Assembly: GCF_000524195.1 (NCBI RefSeq)
Contig: NW_020170474.1
Location: 111,112-175,111 of the forward strand
Direction: 5' to 3'
DNA: 64,000 nucleotides
Source of the DNA: Echinococcus granulosus
Lineage: Eukaryota > Platyhelminthes > Cestoda > Cyclophyllidea > Taeniidae
The position numbers and the translations under genes are program-made. Numbering within the stretch: position 1 is the stretch's first letter; every line of letters begins with the position of its first letter. The notes beneath the pieces were generated by a model, which saw only the letters and a program-made list of their open reading frames with translations, did not search any database and had not been told where the DNA came from. This document shows positions 25,301 through 37,400 of this stretch, in pieces.

Positions 25301-25456
25301 ACCATTGATAATTTCAATGGTGTTGCCTCGACACAACACTGTCCCCCCGATTAGTCCGGCAATCCCAACCGCCATAATCAGAGCTGCTGCGACACGAAGA
25401 AAAAGCGAGTTCATGACTATCCATTCTATCCGCTGTTGACAGTACCTTGTTGCCAT
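22375..25456 (-). CDS. Two-span membrane protein, tandem paralogue with short basic tail
   Basis: Exon 1 (25456-25278) and exon 2 (23770-23662) are joined in phase 2, exactly as in the neighbouring PPPY-tail gene. The likely third exon (22506-22375) begins in phase 0 after the same TCATAACAG acceptor string used by the neighbour. Exon 1 encodes the span AALIMAVGIAGLIGGTVL, which aligns with the neighbour's ILALGLIIGGAIL, and exon 2 encodes the span IPVILFSLFIELVGLTIACI. Predicted length is about 139 residues. The tail from the putative exon 3 is basic and has no PPxY, so this copy would lack the WW-binding feature. Exons 1 and 2 are fairly secure; exon 3 is tentative. The family is unrecognised. 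A retropepsin-like relic sits in intron 1 near 24.6 kb. Confidence 0.55.
24560..24743 (+). pseudogene. Retropepsin-like fragment of an LTR retrotransposon (relic)
   Basis: A short open frame in the intron of the second two-span gene reads CNLLLDSGTKRSVVNLEAL. This matches the aspartic protease active-site pattern of Ty3/gypsy-type Pol proteins (hydrophobic stretch, D-S/T-G, then S-hydrophobic-hydrophobic). The frame closes at a stop near 24741, and no reverse transcriptase motif follows. The fragment is on the strand opposite to the host gene. It is interpreted as a decayed insertion; no LTR pair or target-site duplication was identified. Confidence 0.42.
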
Positions 25457-27781
25457 AGTGAGTGCTCCGGTAAAACAAACACCGCCAGTGAATTAGCCAT
25501 TTTTCTTTGTTTTTTCAAGGTCACTGATGGTGTGCTATGCGTGCCTGTCTGCTTGCTTGCATTGACTCACTTATCACCTGTCATTGCTAATGTGTATGAT
25601 GCGCTTGCTGTGTTTGTGCTTTTTAATCGTAATTTTGATTGGCCATTGAGAAAATTGCGGATTCCCACAAAATGATTGGTGCAGTTTCGACCAATCAGAT
25701 TAAAGGTTTCAATTTGCTGAGGCAGGAAGCCCTGTTTGGCCTCATGATTAAAAAAAACGATGCGGAAGCCGGTGGTTAAGACCATTCCCTTGATTTTTAG
25801 AGTGAGGGAAACATTAGGCCTCAGTGTCGTCAATGTTTCTCGAGTATACTGATACACTTGCGGTTGCGTTTCAATTCTGAATGGCAGTTTGTGCGTTTGC
25901 TGGCTGTAACGATGTATTCCGACGAGCTCACCTAGTGTATAAATCGGTGTTCATGGAAGTAGTTGCGTAGCGGACCACATAATCTGGGTAGGCAAGAAAA
26001 ATCAATTGCTTCTAATTTTCTGCCACATAATCCTCACTTCACTGTTATCTAGCTGTCTTTCCGGACTTGATTTCGTTACAAGGAACAACTGGAGATTATT
26101 TCTTTACGTAAAGCAAGTGCCTTTACCCCCGTGTCATATTGGTTCCAAAAAGGTATTAGAATATCTCTAGGAATCGTCACACAGAACACAGGTTTGCGGC
26201 GAATGTCCGTAGCCAAAAACCGTTGACCTTATAAAAAAGCAGAACCTGCTGCAGATTGATCCTTACACTATCCTCGTGTTCTGCAAAAGGACATCAACAA
26301 GCTAAGCTAAATTAAACTTGAACGGCTTGAAAAGGTCTTTTCGGTGAGTACGCGGCACGTCCCTCATGGACGTACTAGCTATACGCACTGAAATAATATA
26401 AATGAAACAAGGAGAAATAACAAAATTTTCCGAAGATTTGCCTTCGATCAAATGGCTCTGCTTTTGGGCAAACGTTTTAGTGTTCAGCTAACGGCATAAG
26501 AAATGAATAAATTCTGCAATATCCTCCAACCTTAGACATTTCAAATCCCTACGCTTCTTCCTATGCTATTACAGTTTACAGATGGGGTCGAACTCTAGTT
26601 TCAATTGAGTCGCCGATGTGTGCCACCGAAGTTGGGATCAAGTTTCTCTCCGCCGACACAAAACCCGAGTAGAGATTCCTTCCACGAAGAGGATACTTAA
26701 AGGACCGAAAAGATTGTGTTCTTTAACGTCTAAAACTAAAATGTGGAGGTGCTGAGAATAGCCCTAGAGAAGAGGGGAAAAGTGTGGTTATTTTGTAATT
26801 TGTTAAATTATATGCTCAACCTACATTAGACACTGTAGGTTGTTCAACCGCCAAGAGACACAGCCATCTGGCCATACCAATAGCCTGCTCTATATGTTTG
26901 TTTAAATGGACCTATAGGGCAATGGCCAGTGGGGGATCGTGGGTCTTGCCATGAAATGGACGTCATCTATACCCGAGAGTTGGTCTGCCCTGAACAAGGG
27001 CAAGCATTTTGGCCTATTAATTTGTTAATAAGGCGCCTGCCTTTCCAGTAGGATGGCTTACAGCGACTTGGACGCACGGAGTAAAGCACACATAAAGAGC
27101 TATCATCATAAATGCGTAAAAATGATTTGTGATGTTGTGAAGTAGCTTTAAGTCTACAATTTAATGTATTTGACACGTTTTCGACACGTCTAAACTTCTA
27201 CCAATGATAAAATTTCGAATCATAAAAGTGGCAACTTTTTGAAGTGTTTCACGTTTTCGAGTCTACTTTTTAGGTGTGCTAGCTGATAGCAATGCTTATT
27301 GTTATTTTCATCCTGGCTTATTTCGATTCACCCAGCCCTACTAATTAGAAGAATTTGGGAATGAATATGTTTGGTCACAACATATGGCAAATAAATGCAT
27401 TTGCAACTAATATCTTTGCAGTCAATGAAGCCACTTTTTTGCAGAAGAACTAACGGTTTTTAGGGTCATATTAACAACCTTGATTGTTTAACCGAATAAG
27501 AAACACTCTATTGCGGACTGAGGCTTATTTAACCGGTGAATGCAAAGCGAGCGGTCTCGCGGCGTTACAGTTGATATGAAGTGTGTAATACTTCATTTTG
27601 GAAGATAACGACTTTAGTTCTCTCGAAAATTACAACATCTTAGCTGACCACCATCTTGCTCACTTTTTCAATTCACCCAGAGTTAAGCAACATTTGATCA
27701 AATCCGGACTAGTAAGTTAGAATTACGGTTCATTTTTTGTTAGTTCCAATCCTTATCTTACCAACAAAGTGTATTAGCATA
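25457..27781. other. Intergenic region
   Basis: No supported exon was found. The DNA is AT-rich, and an ATTGG/CCAAT inverted pair lies near 25640-25700. It separates a minus-strand gene from a plus-strand gene, so both promoters should lie here, but no specific element can be named. Confidence 0.45.
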
Positions 27782-28575
27782 ATGGAAAGTCACCTCTGTT
27801 TTCAGATAACTCCAGGAGGTGAAATAGTCCCAGAGAAAGATTTTCGCAGTGAGTTAATTAGAAAATCACGGCAGGAAGCAGCGCTGAAAGCATACATTCG
27901 GACTTTGACTGACAAGGCTGTTGAAAACGAAAGAAATTGGCAGTCAAGACTGCGCAGAAGCATTGAAGATATTCGCAACTCCCAACGCATTCGAAAAATA
28001 AGAGTTAGTTTGTTTTTATTAAATTATTTTTTATCGCCTGATCACTGAAGTGAACAGCCAATTTTTCTTTAGGCTGAGCGGCGACAAAAACGCGAAATGG
28101 AAATGCTAAAGACCATACTTTTTGACACTGATGGACTCGTCGATTTGGAGACAGAAGTAGGTAAAACTGAGTATTTACAACGCAAATCTAAAATTACAAC
28201 ACTGTTAATCAAACACAATAGTTAAAAATTTCTAGTGGCATTCTTGGCGCGTAATTAATATATCTTTTGCATGGGCTTTTGAAATTACATGTATTTGAGA
28301 AGATTGTGTTACGTTCTGTTTGCAGGAAGAACGCATTTTTCATAACACAGAGCTACTGTGCTCTCCCGTGAATAAAGTGGTAAGAACCTATTGTTCTACT
28401 GAGCATCCGGTATCCGCTGGTTTGGGTCTAAAAATAGCGGCTTCTGGTCGTATTCGTACAATTGATAGTTTTCTTTCCACAGGTAGAGTCCAGCGATTTA
28501 TCTAAGGGTCAAAGTGAGAAGGGGAATGGACATTTCGGAAAATTTCCACTTTGTCATTTTTACAAAGATATTTGA
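27782..28575 (+). CDS. Small charged coiled-coil protein, unidentified
   Basis: Four exons fit in phase 0: 27782-28003, 28073-28156, 28326-28379 and 28483-28575, about 150 residues. The first ATG (context AGCATAATGG) opens directly into the conserved-looking frame. The protein starts with a short hydrophobic segment, then has a highly charged helix with heptad-like spacing (FRSELIRKSRQEAALKAYIR, ENERNWQSRLRRSIEDIRNS), an ERRQKREMEML stretch and an acidic segment ending LVDLETE. No catalytic motif, signal peptide or membrane span is seen. An alternative last exon could use CAAA|GTGAGA in exon 4 spliced to about 28667. An AATAAA at 28804 fits a 3' end. The sequence style resembles small axonemal or ciliary proteins, but that is only an impression. 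Confidence 0.6.
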
Positions 28576-28803
28576 ACAAAGTAGTTACATAACATGTTTG
28601 TATCGGGTTTTTTATAAAGATAAGATGCTTTGACCTTGCTGGCCCAATTTATGTTTTATTTTGCAGCTCCATGGAAAAGGAGTTAGCAAAGAAGACAATT
28701 GGTCAATCAATTAAAACGATTACTTGAAAAGAAAAGGAAAAGAGTCTTCTATCTGCCAGCCATGTGATTTGACTTATTTTAAGCGATAAGGTCATTGGAT
28801 GTA

Positions 28804-28809
28804 AATAAA
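28804..28809 (+). other. Polyadenylation signal AATAAA
   Basis: A perfect AATAAA lies about 230 nt after the stop of the coiled-coil gene and is the only such signal near it. Confidence 0.5.
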
Positions 28810-31412
28810 GTACTCTGATTTTACTCATCCTGAAGTTGCGTAGCTGGTCAATGACTGGCGTCTGTAAAAGTGCTTAAGTGAAAAGATGGTAAAGAAACAA
28901 ATGAATACGAGGATGTCTCCGTGGCATATCGGGTAAGGGGATGTATCCGCAGGGTATAGGTGGACTCAGGGTGGATGAAGATGAAGTGAATGGAATGCTG
29001 TTGCAGATTTGGAGTATTTAGCATAGCCGTACGGAACATGCCTTAGTAACATCCTTTAAATTGACCTTATCCAATTAAGGAGATATCTTAGTGGAAACTC
29101 TAGAGGTAGACACATGCCTTGATTCAAAGGTAAGGCGCTATTTGATCCTAATACTGCTCCTAATTCGTGGTAGCAACAGAGTCGCCATGATGACAGCATG
29201 GGATTTGTTACAGACAGCTAAATTAAGCTGTCAAAGGAGACATACTGTACATTAGTATCCGTAAACTCGGAATAAATTATGATAAGTAATCGTTGAGGTG
29301 CCTGGTCTACTTATTTCTTATCGTTGGCAATCTTTGATTGACGAATGGGGCAATCTAAATGACAGTGGTTGTCAATTTGTTGGTAAGTTTTTTGTTTTCT
29401 ATTAGCTTTTTGCATTTTCGGGCTGGGGTTATTTTTGCAGGATTCGAAAGGAAATCTACGTTAGCCTTGGTGCCATAGCAACGACATGTAAGATAATTAC
29501 TTGCTAGGCTTTTACATTTCGATGCTATTATGCATGAGGGTGTGCAGCGGCGCTGGATCGAGTGCCACTGAAGTTCGGCGCCCTGTTTCGAAATGGCATA
29601 AGTTGTTGTCAAAGCAAATGCTAAAGTAGGAAATGGAGCTCGGAATGGGGCGTTGGAGGATATGAGTGAATTGCAGGTGACTGTGATGAAAAAAAATATC
29701 GGATGGAGCCATCCATTCTTACAACTAACCATTCATCCATCTTGTATCTATCCATCCATCTCGTACCCATCCATTCGGTATCCTTCCATCCACCCATCCA
29801 TTCCACATTCTTTCATCCATCCCGTAACCACTTTGCATCCATCCATGCATCCATGGTTGCTTTTGAGACATAAATATTTCAAAAAATATGGTTGAAAAGT
29901 GATGAACTGGCGAAAGACTGCTTTCATTCTCTCCTTTATCAACCAGTGTTGCAAATACAGTGAGAAAAGCTTTTCTATAGGCGCTAAAGGGGAGAAATAA
30001 CTACAGTGTACATTCTACATGGTACAACTTACCACAAAAATAGGTGTTATGGTAGGCAATTTGCCCTTAACCATGCGTCAAATCAGTCTCTGCGTACGAT
30101 TTTTTTGCCTCATTGGTATGGTCTGATGACCATATATGGATACCGGCTTCAAATTTTGTTTTAATGTTTCCCTAGCTGCGGTAGCTTTTGTATTTTCATC
30201 CCCTGCAAGTAAGTCCTAATCGCCTATGCCATAGCTCTTTATGACTACACCTAAAAATTTAAGTTTCAGTGATACCTCATATTGGAGAAGATGGGGTGTA
30301 TTTCCGCCAACATTGCGCTCTTTTTCAATGTCAAGAAATTGAATGCAGAGGGGTAAAATAAAGAAAAGACTCCTCTTGATCAAAGATTGTGCATTATTGA
30401 ACAAGTCCCTAGACGAAAGAAGGAACAAGAAAAACATACCGGTTGTCTTACAACTTGACAAAAGTAACAGTAATAATGCCTGACTGGTAGTATTTTTTCC
30501 TGAACGCAAGATTTCTGTTAGCTGACTCACCTTCGTCCTTTCTACTCTCCTCAACACATCCATACAATCTTGATGTTTGGTAGTTTATTGTGTAATACGA
30601 TAGTGGTTTATCCCTCGGTTCTGGTGAGGCGCCACTTTGTACTTTGAACTAGCCCCCTTGTACCTCGCCGGGTGGGCTGGCCTTTGGGCCATGCCAGTAG
30701 CCCAGATACCTTCTCCGTGCTGAATATATATATTCTGCCCAAGTATTGTGTCTTCTTTCGTCTTCAGGCAGTCTCGGGACGCCACAATTGTTCATAAATT
30801 TCCCACGAAATCATTGAAAATGAGGCTTCCTAAGCATTTGTATAACTTAACGGTAGTATCATAAGCAAAGTGTGGTACTTAATGGGATGGATTCGAAAAG
30901 CGGTAGTTTGTTTCTTTTTAAGGTGGCCTTACAGCAAGTTAAGAAACGATCCTTATTTTTTGACACATGGTTATTTTGCAAGTAGATGTGCTGGTAAATA
31001 AAATTGAGGCTCGATTTGGATGCTGGTTCAAATCAAGAAGCTGGGGCTTGCCTCCGGATGAGAATAATAGGAGCTGCACAAAAATTGTGCTCATGATAAT
31101 CCTAAAAGCGATGTTTGTGCAATCGAGATAAATCTCCAGTTTGGATGATATGAGGCTTTACAAAATTGCACAAAATGCAGAATTTAAGGGCTGCCAAGCT
31201 CTAGTAGTTACAGGCTTTGCCATATTCTAAGACTAAAACTTTATGTTTTGTTTGCTGTATGTAATTTATTTAGGTAATTTAATCACTTGATCTGGAAGTC
31301 ACTATTGTTTCACTTACTGTATAAATCAGTCCGGCAAATTAACTTAAGCCGCTGATTGCGAATAGGTGGGTGGTTGTTGACCTTTCTATGTATCCAGCGC
31401 TTCTTTTTTCGT
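28810..31412. other. Intergenic region before SCAPER
   Basis: No exon is supported. It includes the ATCC array at 29700-29860. A minus-strand short frame at 30530-30563 ends at a GTGAGT donor, but no convincing partner exon was found. The SCAPER promoter should lie close to 31.3 kb; no core element is clear. Confidence 0.45.
29700..29860. repeat. Degenerate ATCC array
   Basis: Clusters of CATCCATC separated by TTGTAT, TCGTAC and TCGGTAT interrupters, the same family as the arrays at 1-362 and 17.65-17.93 kb. Confidence 0.8.
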
Positions 31413-34400
31413 ATGGACGGCTATAAAGCTCCTCATTTCGAAAAGTCCCTCGACTCCAATACCGATTGGATTCGACTCAAAGTTGAACGCGAGGGCACGC
31501 AAGCTCGCAATATAGTAAAGTACAACCTTCCTTTTTCTGAGACATGTGAAGGTATGACCAAGGTATCATTGCTTACACATCTTTTCGGCAGATTCCAACC
31601 GGGTATCTTTGTCAAAGCGTCACCATGGGGACTACAGTTCGGGTTCTCGGGCATCGTCAGCCGGGAATTCTGGCAGCACAAAAAGCCGAGCCACTGCGAG
31701 TTCGGACCGTTCGTCTGCCTCATCCCGGGAAACTTCACAACGAAGTCTAGCTAGGAGACGACAAGACTACCACGCCCTCTATTGGGGTCAAATGCTGGAT
31801 ACGTTGAAACGAACAATTGATGAGATCTATGCGGCATGTGAATTGGATGAGTGTGAGATGCGATGCAAAGAGGTGATTATGATCCTCACCCATAGCGAGC
31901 AGGATTTTAAGTCACTAATTGAGAAGATGTCTCTACTTCAACAGTTCGGAAACAGGTGAGCCCAAGGCCTGCTTTTTGTGTGTTATCTATGCCAAAAAGG
32001 ATGGTACGTTAAAAAGGATTTTGGGCTATTTGCATGAGCGCCTGCTTAACATGTGAAAGTTACGTTTTATCTGATAAGGTTTTTTGATTGCTGTTTGTTT
32101 TTGCCTAAATATTGCAAACTATCATCCCAAATAATAAATTTCGAATGATGGAATACGGTAGGTGTTACGGATGTGTTTCGTTAATTTTTTACCGTATTTA
32201 TTGACATGTTTTCAAAGGTGTTAGTTACTAGTTTGACTTAAGTATATCGAATTTTGTTTACAGAAGTAATTCATTAATTTGTAGAGCTTTGGTGATTGAA
32301 AATATGTGCATCCTTCCGCCTTATCTGTCATGTATCTTGATAAGGCGTGGCTTTTCGAAACTGAGAAAGTGGTTGTTTGGAGCTAACTAGAATGTTTCTT
32401 CTCAAATACTTTAAGTCTTGAGAGAAGACTATAATTGCGGCGGCATGAGCCCCACTCTTTTTACTTCTACTTTTTGTAGGGGTATTGTTCCTGTATGCTG
32501 GTTTGTGGTTTGGATATTTGTAAAGATAGAGTAACATTTGAATAATCTTTGCCTCATTAAATGTTGAGGATATGAAGATGGGTTTTCGTGTGCCGAGGCG
32601 TTAATCAAGGTTTGTTTGTTGATGTGTAAGGCTGTAAAAACTGCTTTATTAAAATTTCCACAGCTTTGATCTTATCTCCTGATTGTCTTCGCAGACGGCT
32701 GGTCCATCTTTCCCCAAATTTTCTCAGTTACCTATCTTCAAGAGAATATGGACGCTTTAAAATCGAATTAACTAAGATAGACATCTTATCCAGGTTACTT
32801 TGGGCTTCTTGCGGTGGCGATAAAGGCAAAAGTCTCCACTTCTCCGTCTTAGTGCAGTTTTGTTCTGCTGGATCGGCATTGATCGCAGGTGTTTTAGCCT
32901 CAGGGAATAAAAAAATGCATTTGACTATTGCTCTCGACCAACATACATCCTTGCTTCTGTTATAGCTGTTTTACCGCCAACTGTCCGTGGCGATTTGGTG
33001 TTAACAGCTGTCGGGCATGCACATGTGGCATTCCTGTTCTTAGAGCTTTTTATTGCAAAATTGTCTGGCCAATGCCATGCCTGCGAGGACCGAAGGGCCC
33101 GCGTCGGTTAATTAACATCAAAGGTTAATGTGAAGCTGCAACTGAAAAAAACTCTCCTTATACCCATGGGGGGTTAACCGCATATCACCTCTGTACTATT
33201 GTGAAGTGTGGGAGGGCTTTTTGTCTCTTTTAACTGCAGCACGACATCTCGCAGTTTTAAACAGAGTAGAAATTTCCCATCGTCTTAATTTTGTTTATTA
33301 ATATCATCATTCCGCTGCCTCTTAGCCTCTTGAAGAGGTAATGTTGTTTCTCCGGAAACACTTGCAAATTTTTTTGAATACGGATATTGAGAATCATTTT
33401 AGTTTACCGTTTGAGAGGGGGGCTCCAAGTAACCCTGGGACTTTTGCGTCTACAATAAGTTCATATCCTAATTCCAGCATTCGTCGTGCATCCCCGAAGC
33501 TTTGATAAAAGAGGGCTTGCCAGTACTGCCGAACCCCCCTTCACTTGTTCACTTCTTCTGTGCTTGTCAAGATCTGGAATGCCTAACATCAATAGTTGAT
33601 TGTATTTATCGTTTGCACAGAAAGGATCGCCTCTTATGCAGTTTTACTATGACAGGTTAACAGAAATTACTACTACCCGTAGGCTGGTAACGGAATCACC
33701 GCAGCCGGAATCGTCGCCGAGAGACGGTCTTTGGCAGCCGCCTTGAGCGGCCCATCAGTATACCTCTGTGCTCAAGGTCTCCCGCAAATACAAACAGTTG
33801 TCCACGGAATTTCCTTTTTTGTACGCCGGAAACCTCCTTCCTCACCACCCACTTTTCCGTGCGCTCACACACAAGTTACCATTATTGCCCGTCACAGTGA
33901 TTAATGATGTCTGGAATCGACAATTCCAATCGCATCACTTGCTACTACTGCGTGAAGTGTCGTTCCGACAGCAGCCCACTGTATGGCCGGAAAAAAGTTG
34001 GAATCTTCAGCTCGGCTTAAGTATTACGGTGGTTTGTCGTTTTATGAATAGTTTCTATCGCTGAATACGGTCATTTGATTAGAACTTTTTGTTTGGCGAA
34101 AAATTGTCCATCTGCGTTTGAGACCTGAGCTAAGGGCGATGCAGTTGTGTTTGCTCCAAGCGTCGTGACCCCATCTCCCAATTAGAGAGGTTAAAACCTA
34201 GCTACACAGTTGAAATGGGTTGTCGTTGATCTACTTATTTTGTAATAAGTAGGCAGGTGGTTAGGTCGATTGTGCCCTCTATGTGGAGTAGCATTCTTGT
34301 AAGTTACGGACAATAGGGACTTGTCTACGCATTTCCACATAAAGGAGACACGCATTCACCTATTCCCTCTACTAATTTTTCAAGATGAATGAGTTAGATG

Positions 34401-37400
34401 TACGGAAGAGGTTGTAGGGGTGGTTCCATTAACATCTGGACGGTTGTGTTTGACTCCCTGCAGTTAGCTCCCGTCCAGACCAAACATCTGTGGCGCATCT
34501 GTTGAATTTTGATGGATACTCTTTGTGGACTGAGTTGTGAGAAATTCGCTAATGTGGCATCGCCCGAGGGCGCTTTCAAGTGATGATCGCTGTTCTTTTC
34601 TCCTCTCTACTTCGTATTCTCTCAGCGCTGTCGAGCCACCTCTCGCTGTTTTATTCGTCTTCTTAGGACGTGAAGGTGGTCCATCCTATACACCAGATGC
34701 CTTCCAGGTGAATGGACTGACGTTTTCAAATTCCTCTGATTCAGTCTCACTTCAGTTGCTAAATATTCTATTGCAGAGCTTGAGACTGAGGTGATGGCCG
34801 CTCACAGTGGGTGCTTTTTTCTTTGGGATTTTTGCCATGATATCTCCATGACGAATTTTTGTTGCCTGATCATATTGAATTCGCTTGCTATTGCTGCTCG
34901 TTTACTGCTTCCAGTTATCTTTGGAGGCCAAACTGGTGGTGCTGGAAAGCCGTATCAATAAGACACACTTCATCCTTTAAGTTTCATTGACGATGCTTCT
35001 TGTGGTGACTCCTTTGCTTCATTTGTTTTTCTATAAATTGTAATCGTCCAGGAGACAGAAGTAGATGTCGCCTATTGCATTACTGGAATTACGTCCTTGA
35101 TCATTGCGTCCCTTGGCAGGCAGTGCTAAAGGCTGAATGAGAACAAATTCATTTGTTGATATCGCCTAAAAGTAGACACCTACTCATTTCAGACCCACAA
35201 GTCTCGCCTGGGACGAGCGGAAGATATCACCCGGCAGACCAATCATGCTTCGAGTTCTCGCTGACCTTGACCTCTCCCCAACCACCCTTACACCGCCCTC
35301 CTCCTCGACCGCAGCCGCAGCTGCCCTTGCCTGGGGCTCCGACGAAGAGGATCTTCTGAATGATGTTGACGAGGAAGAAGATGTGGAGGAAGGTGAGGAA
35401 ACTCACTTCGACGCAGCGATAAAGTCTGTGGCCTCCACCGAACGCCTTCTACGAAGCGAATTAGGACGGGAGGAGGCTTCACTGCGACAGCTAGGTGGCG
35501 CCAATAGCAAAAAATCTTCCACTAGTGGTGCTGACTCCACTGCAACTCCATTCGTCTGTTGTGCCTGTGCTGGAGAGACCCAACGACGATCAGTTGCTGT
35601 GGCAACGGATGGAGCGGGAGGTGATTTTCTTAGTGCTGGGTGTGATCTTCTGGGAGCCGGGAAACCAAGAATTCCCGGCAGAGGTGTGCAAATGCATGAA
35701 AAACTTCTGGCGCAGAATCGTGGAAGGTAAATTTAATTATTGTCTGATTCAGGTGTTTTTAAGTAATGTTTTTTGTCATTCCATTTCTCCTATCAATCTG
35801 TTGTTAGATGTGAGCGCTCCATCCAGGAAATTGAGGCCAAGCAGGCACGAGCGCGATTTCTACGTCAACGACATCTACTAGAGCGGTCTAATAGAGTGAG
35901 GGAGCTCAGTAAGAAGGTAATTGAACATTTTTATCTTCTGTATGGTTTATCGATTCTACTGAATTGTCATTGGCATAGCCTTTAAGTAGTATCGCTATTC
36001 CGAACTCTGAGAGGGAACTGCCTACTTCTAAGTCCCAAAACTGATAAAACATTAGTGTTTGTATCCATTTTTTGCCGATTTCTTTGTGTTCCGCCTATTA
36101 TTCTATTTTTTATGTATAAACCGGCTTTATCTTGTGTTTGCCCTCAGGATTTAATCCGGTTACGCGCATATAGACGTCTTGATTTATAACTGACTTTTTA
36201 TTCTAATTATGTCAAAAACTAGAACAATTTAGAGTTAAGATCCGGACTTCCCTGGGTGGTGGTGCTGGTGGCCAATGAGTTGCTAACTTTTGCCCTCTTT
36301 TTTGTATTTCCTTCAATGATGGAGAATTTGCACCCTTAAACCCGTTTTGCTTGCTTAAAGACGGTGACACTTGTGCCCTGCTCATAACGCTGGATTGCCA
36401 TTGACAACTTCTTTTGCTTCACTGGTTGATTTGGTGAATAAATTTTGCCAACTTTTTCGTCATATCCCCACCTATACTGCTACTAATTTAGGTTCTAGTA
36501 GTACCGTTGGTACTGGAAAAATTACGTAGCGGCTTTGACTGAATACTATTAAGCACTTCTTTACCTTCGCAATGGCACAAAAGCTTTTGTTTATTTCCCA
36601 CACAAATCTAAAATTTTGCAGTTACATTCTATTTAATGTGCAGTACTCATATCAATTTTAAGTACTACTGTTGACTGTCCCATCAATGGTTATTTAATTG
36701 CCCATTGGCAACATTTACTACATCGCAGTTTTTGTCAAAGGTGAGTTTACTAGTGTCACATTGAACTAACCTACCCAATGCTTCTAACATCTAACTTATG
36801 CAGCCAGCATCTTTCTATTTACTTTAATTCAGGTGGAGGAAGTTCGGAAGCAGAAACTTCGGCTGATTCAACAACGTCGCAACTTCCTCGAGCAACGTCT
36901 TCTCGTAGCTGACGCCAATCGACGGGCAGAGTTAAAGCGCCGCATATTAAAGGCACACGATGAGGAGATTAAGGGCCGAGAAATTGCATTTATTCAGGTG
37001 CTTCTTACTGTCTTTCTCTGTAAGAGTTGTTTTTTTCCCGTAGCCCAAATGTGTATTACGCTTGCTTAAAGCCTACTTCCGAATCCGCTATTTGCCGCCC
37101 AAGGAATGGCGTTTGAGGAGTCAATTTCTTGTTCTTTCCTATACCTCTTGTTTTTAGAGTCTGGAGGCAGAGCAAAAGCAGCACACGATCTTTGCAAAAC
37201 ATGAAATTTCTTGTGCAAGACTAAGAGAACGAGCTGAAGTTCGGCGTAGGCGTTTGGAAGAGAAGGCGGAGCGAGAAGAAGCCGCTAAGGTATCTCTTAC
37301 TTCTGGTTTTGTCTGTTCCCTTTATCTCGCTGCCTCTGGGTAGTCCGAGGGCAGTGTAGGTGTAAGTGGACAACTTATCAAATTTAATCCTAAGAAAGTG

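Noticed and set aside
30158..30563. Possible small minus-strand gene (first exon 30530-30563 with GTGAGT donor, second near 30158-30193)
   Set aside because: The two pieces do not share phase, and no family signal supports them.
32666..32965. Open frame that could continue SCAPER exon 31592-31955 in phase
   Set aside because: Direct splicing to 35193 restores the conserved RPTSLAW segment exactly, so this frame is not needed.
33680..34064. Open frames in the large SCAPER intron, one vaguely like the start of a gypsy reverse transcriptase region
   Set aside because: No splice phase fits SCAPER, and the resemblance is too short and weak to name.
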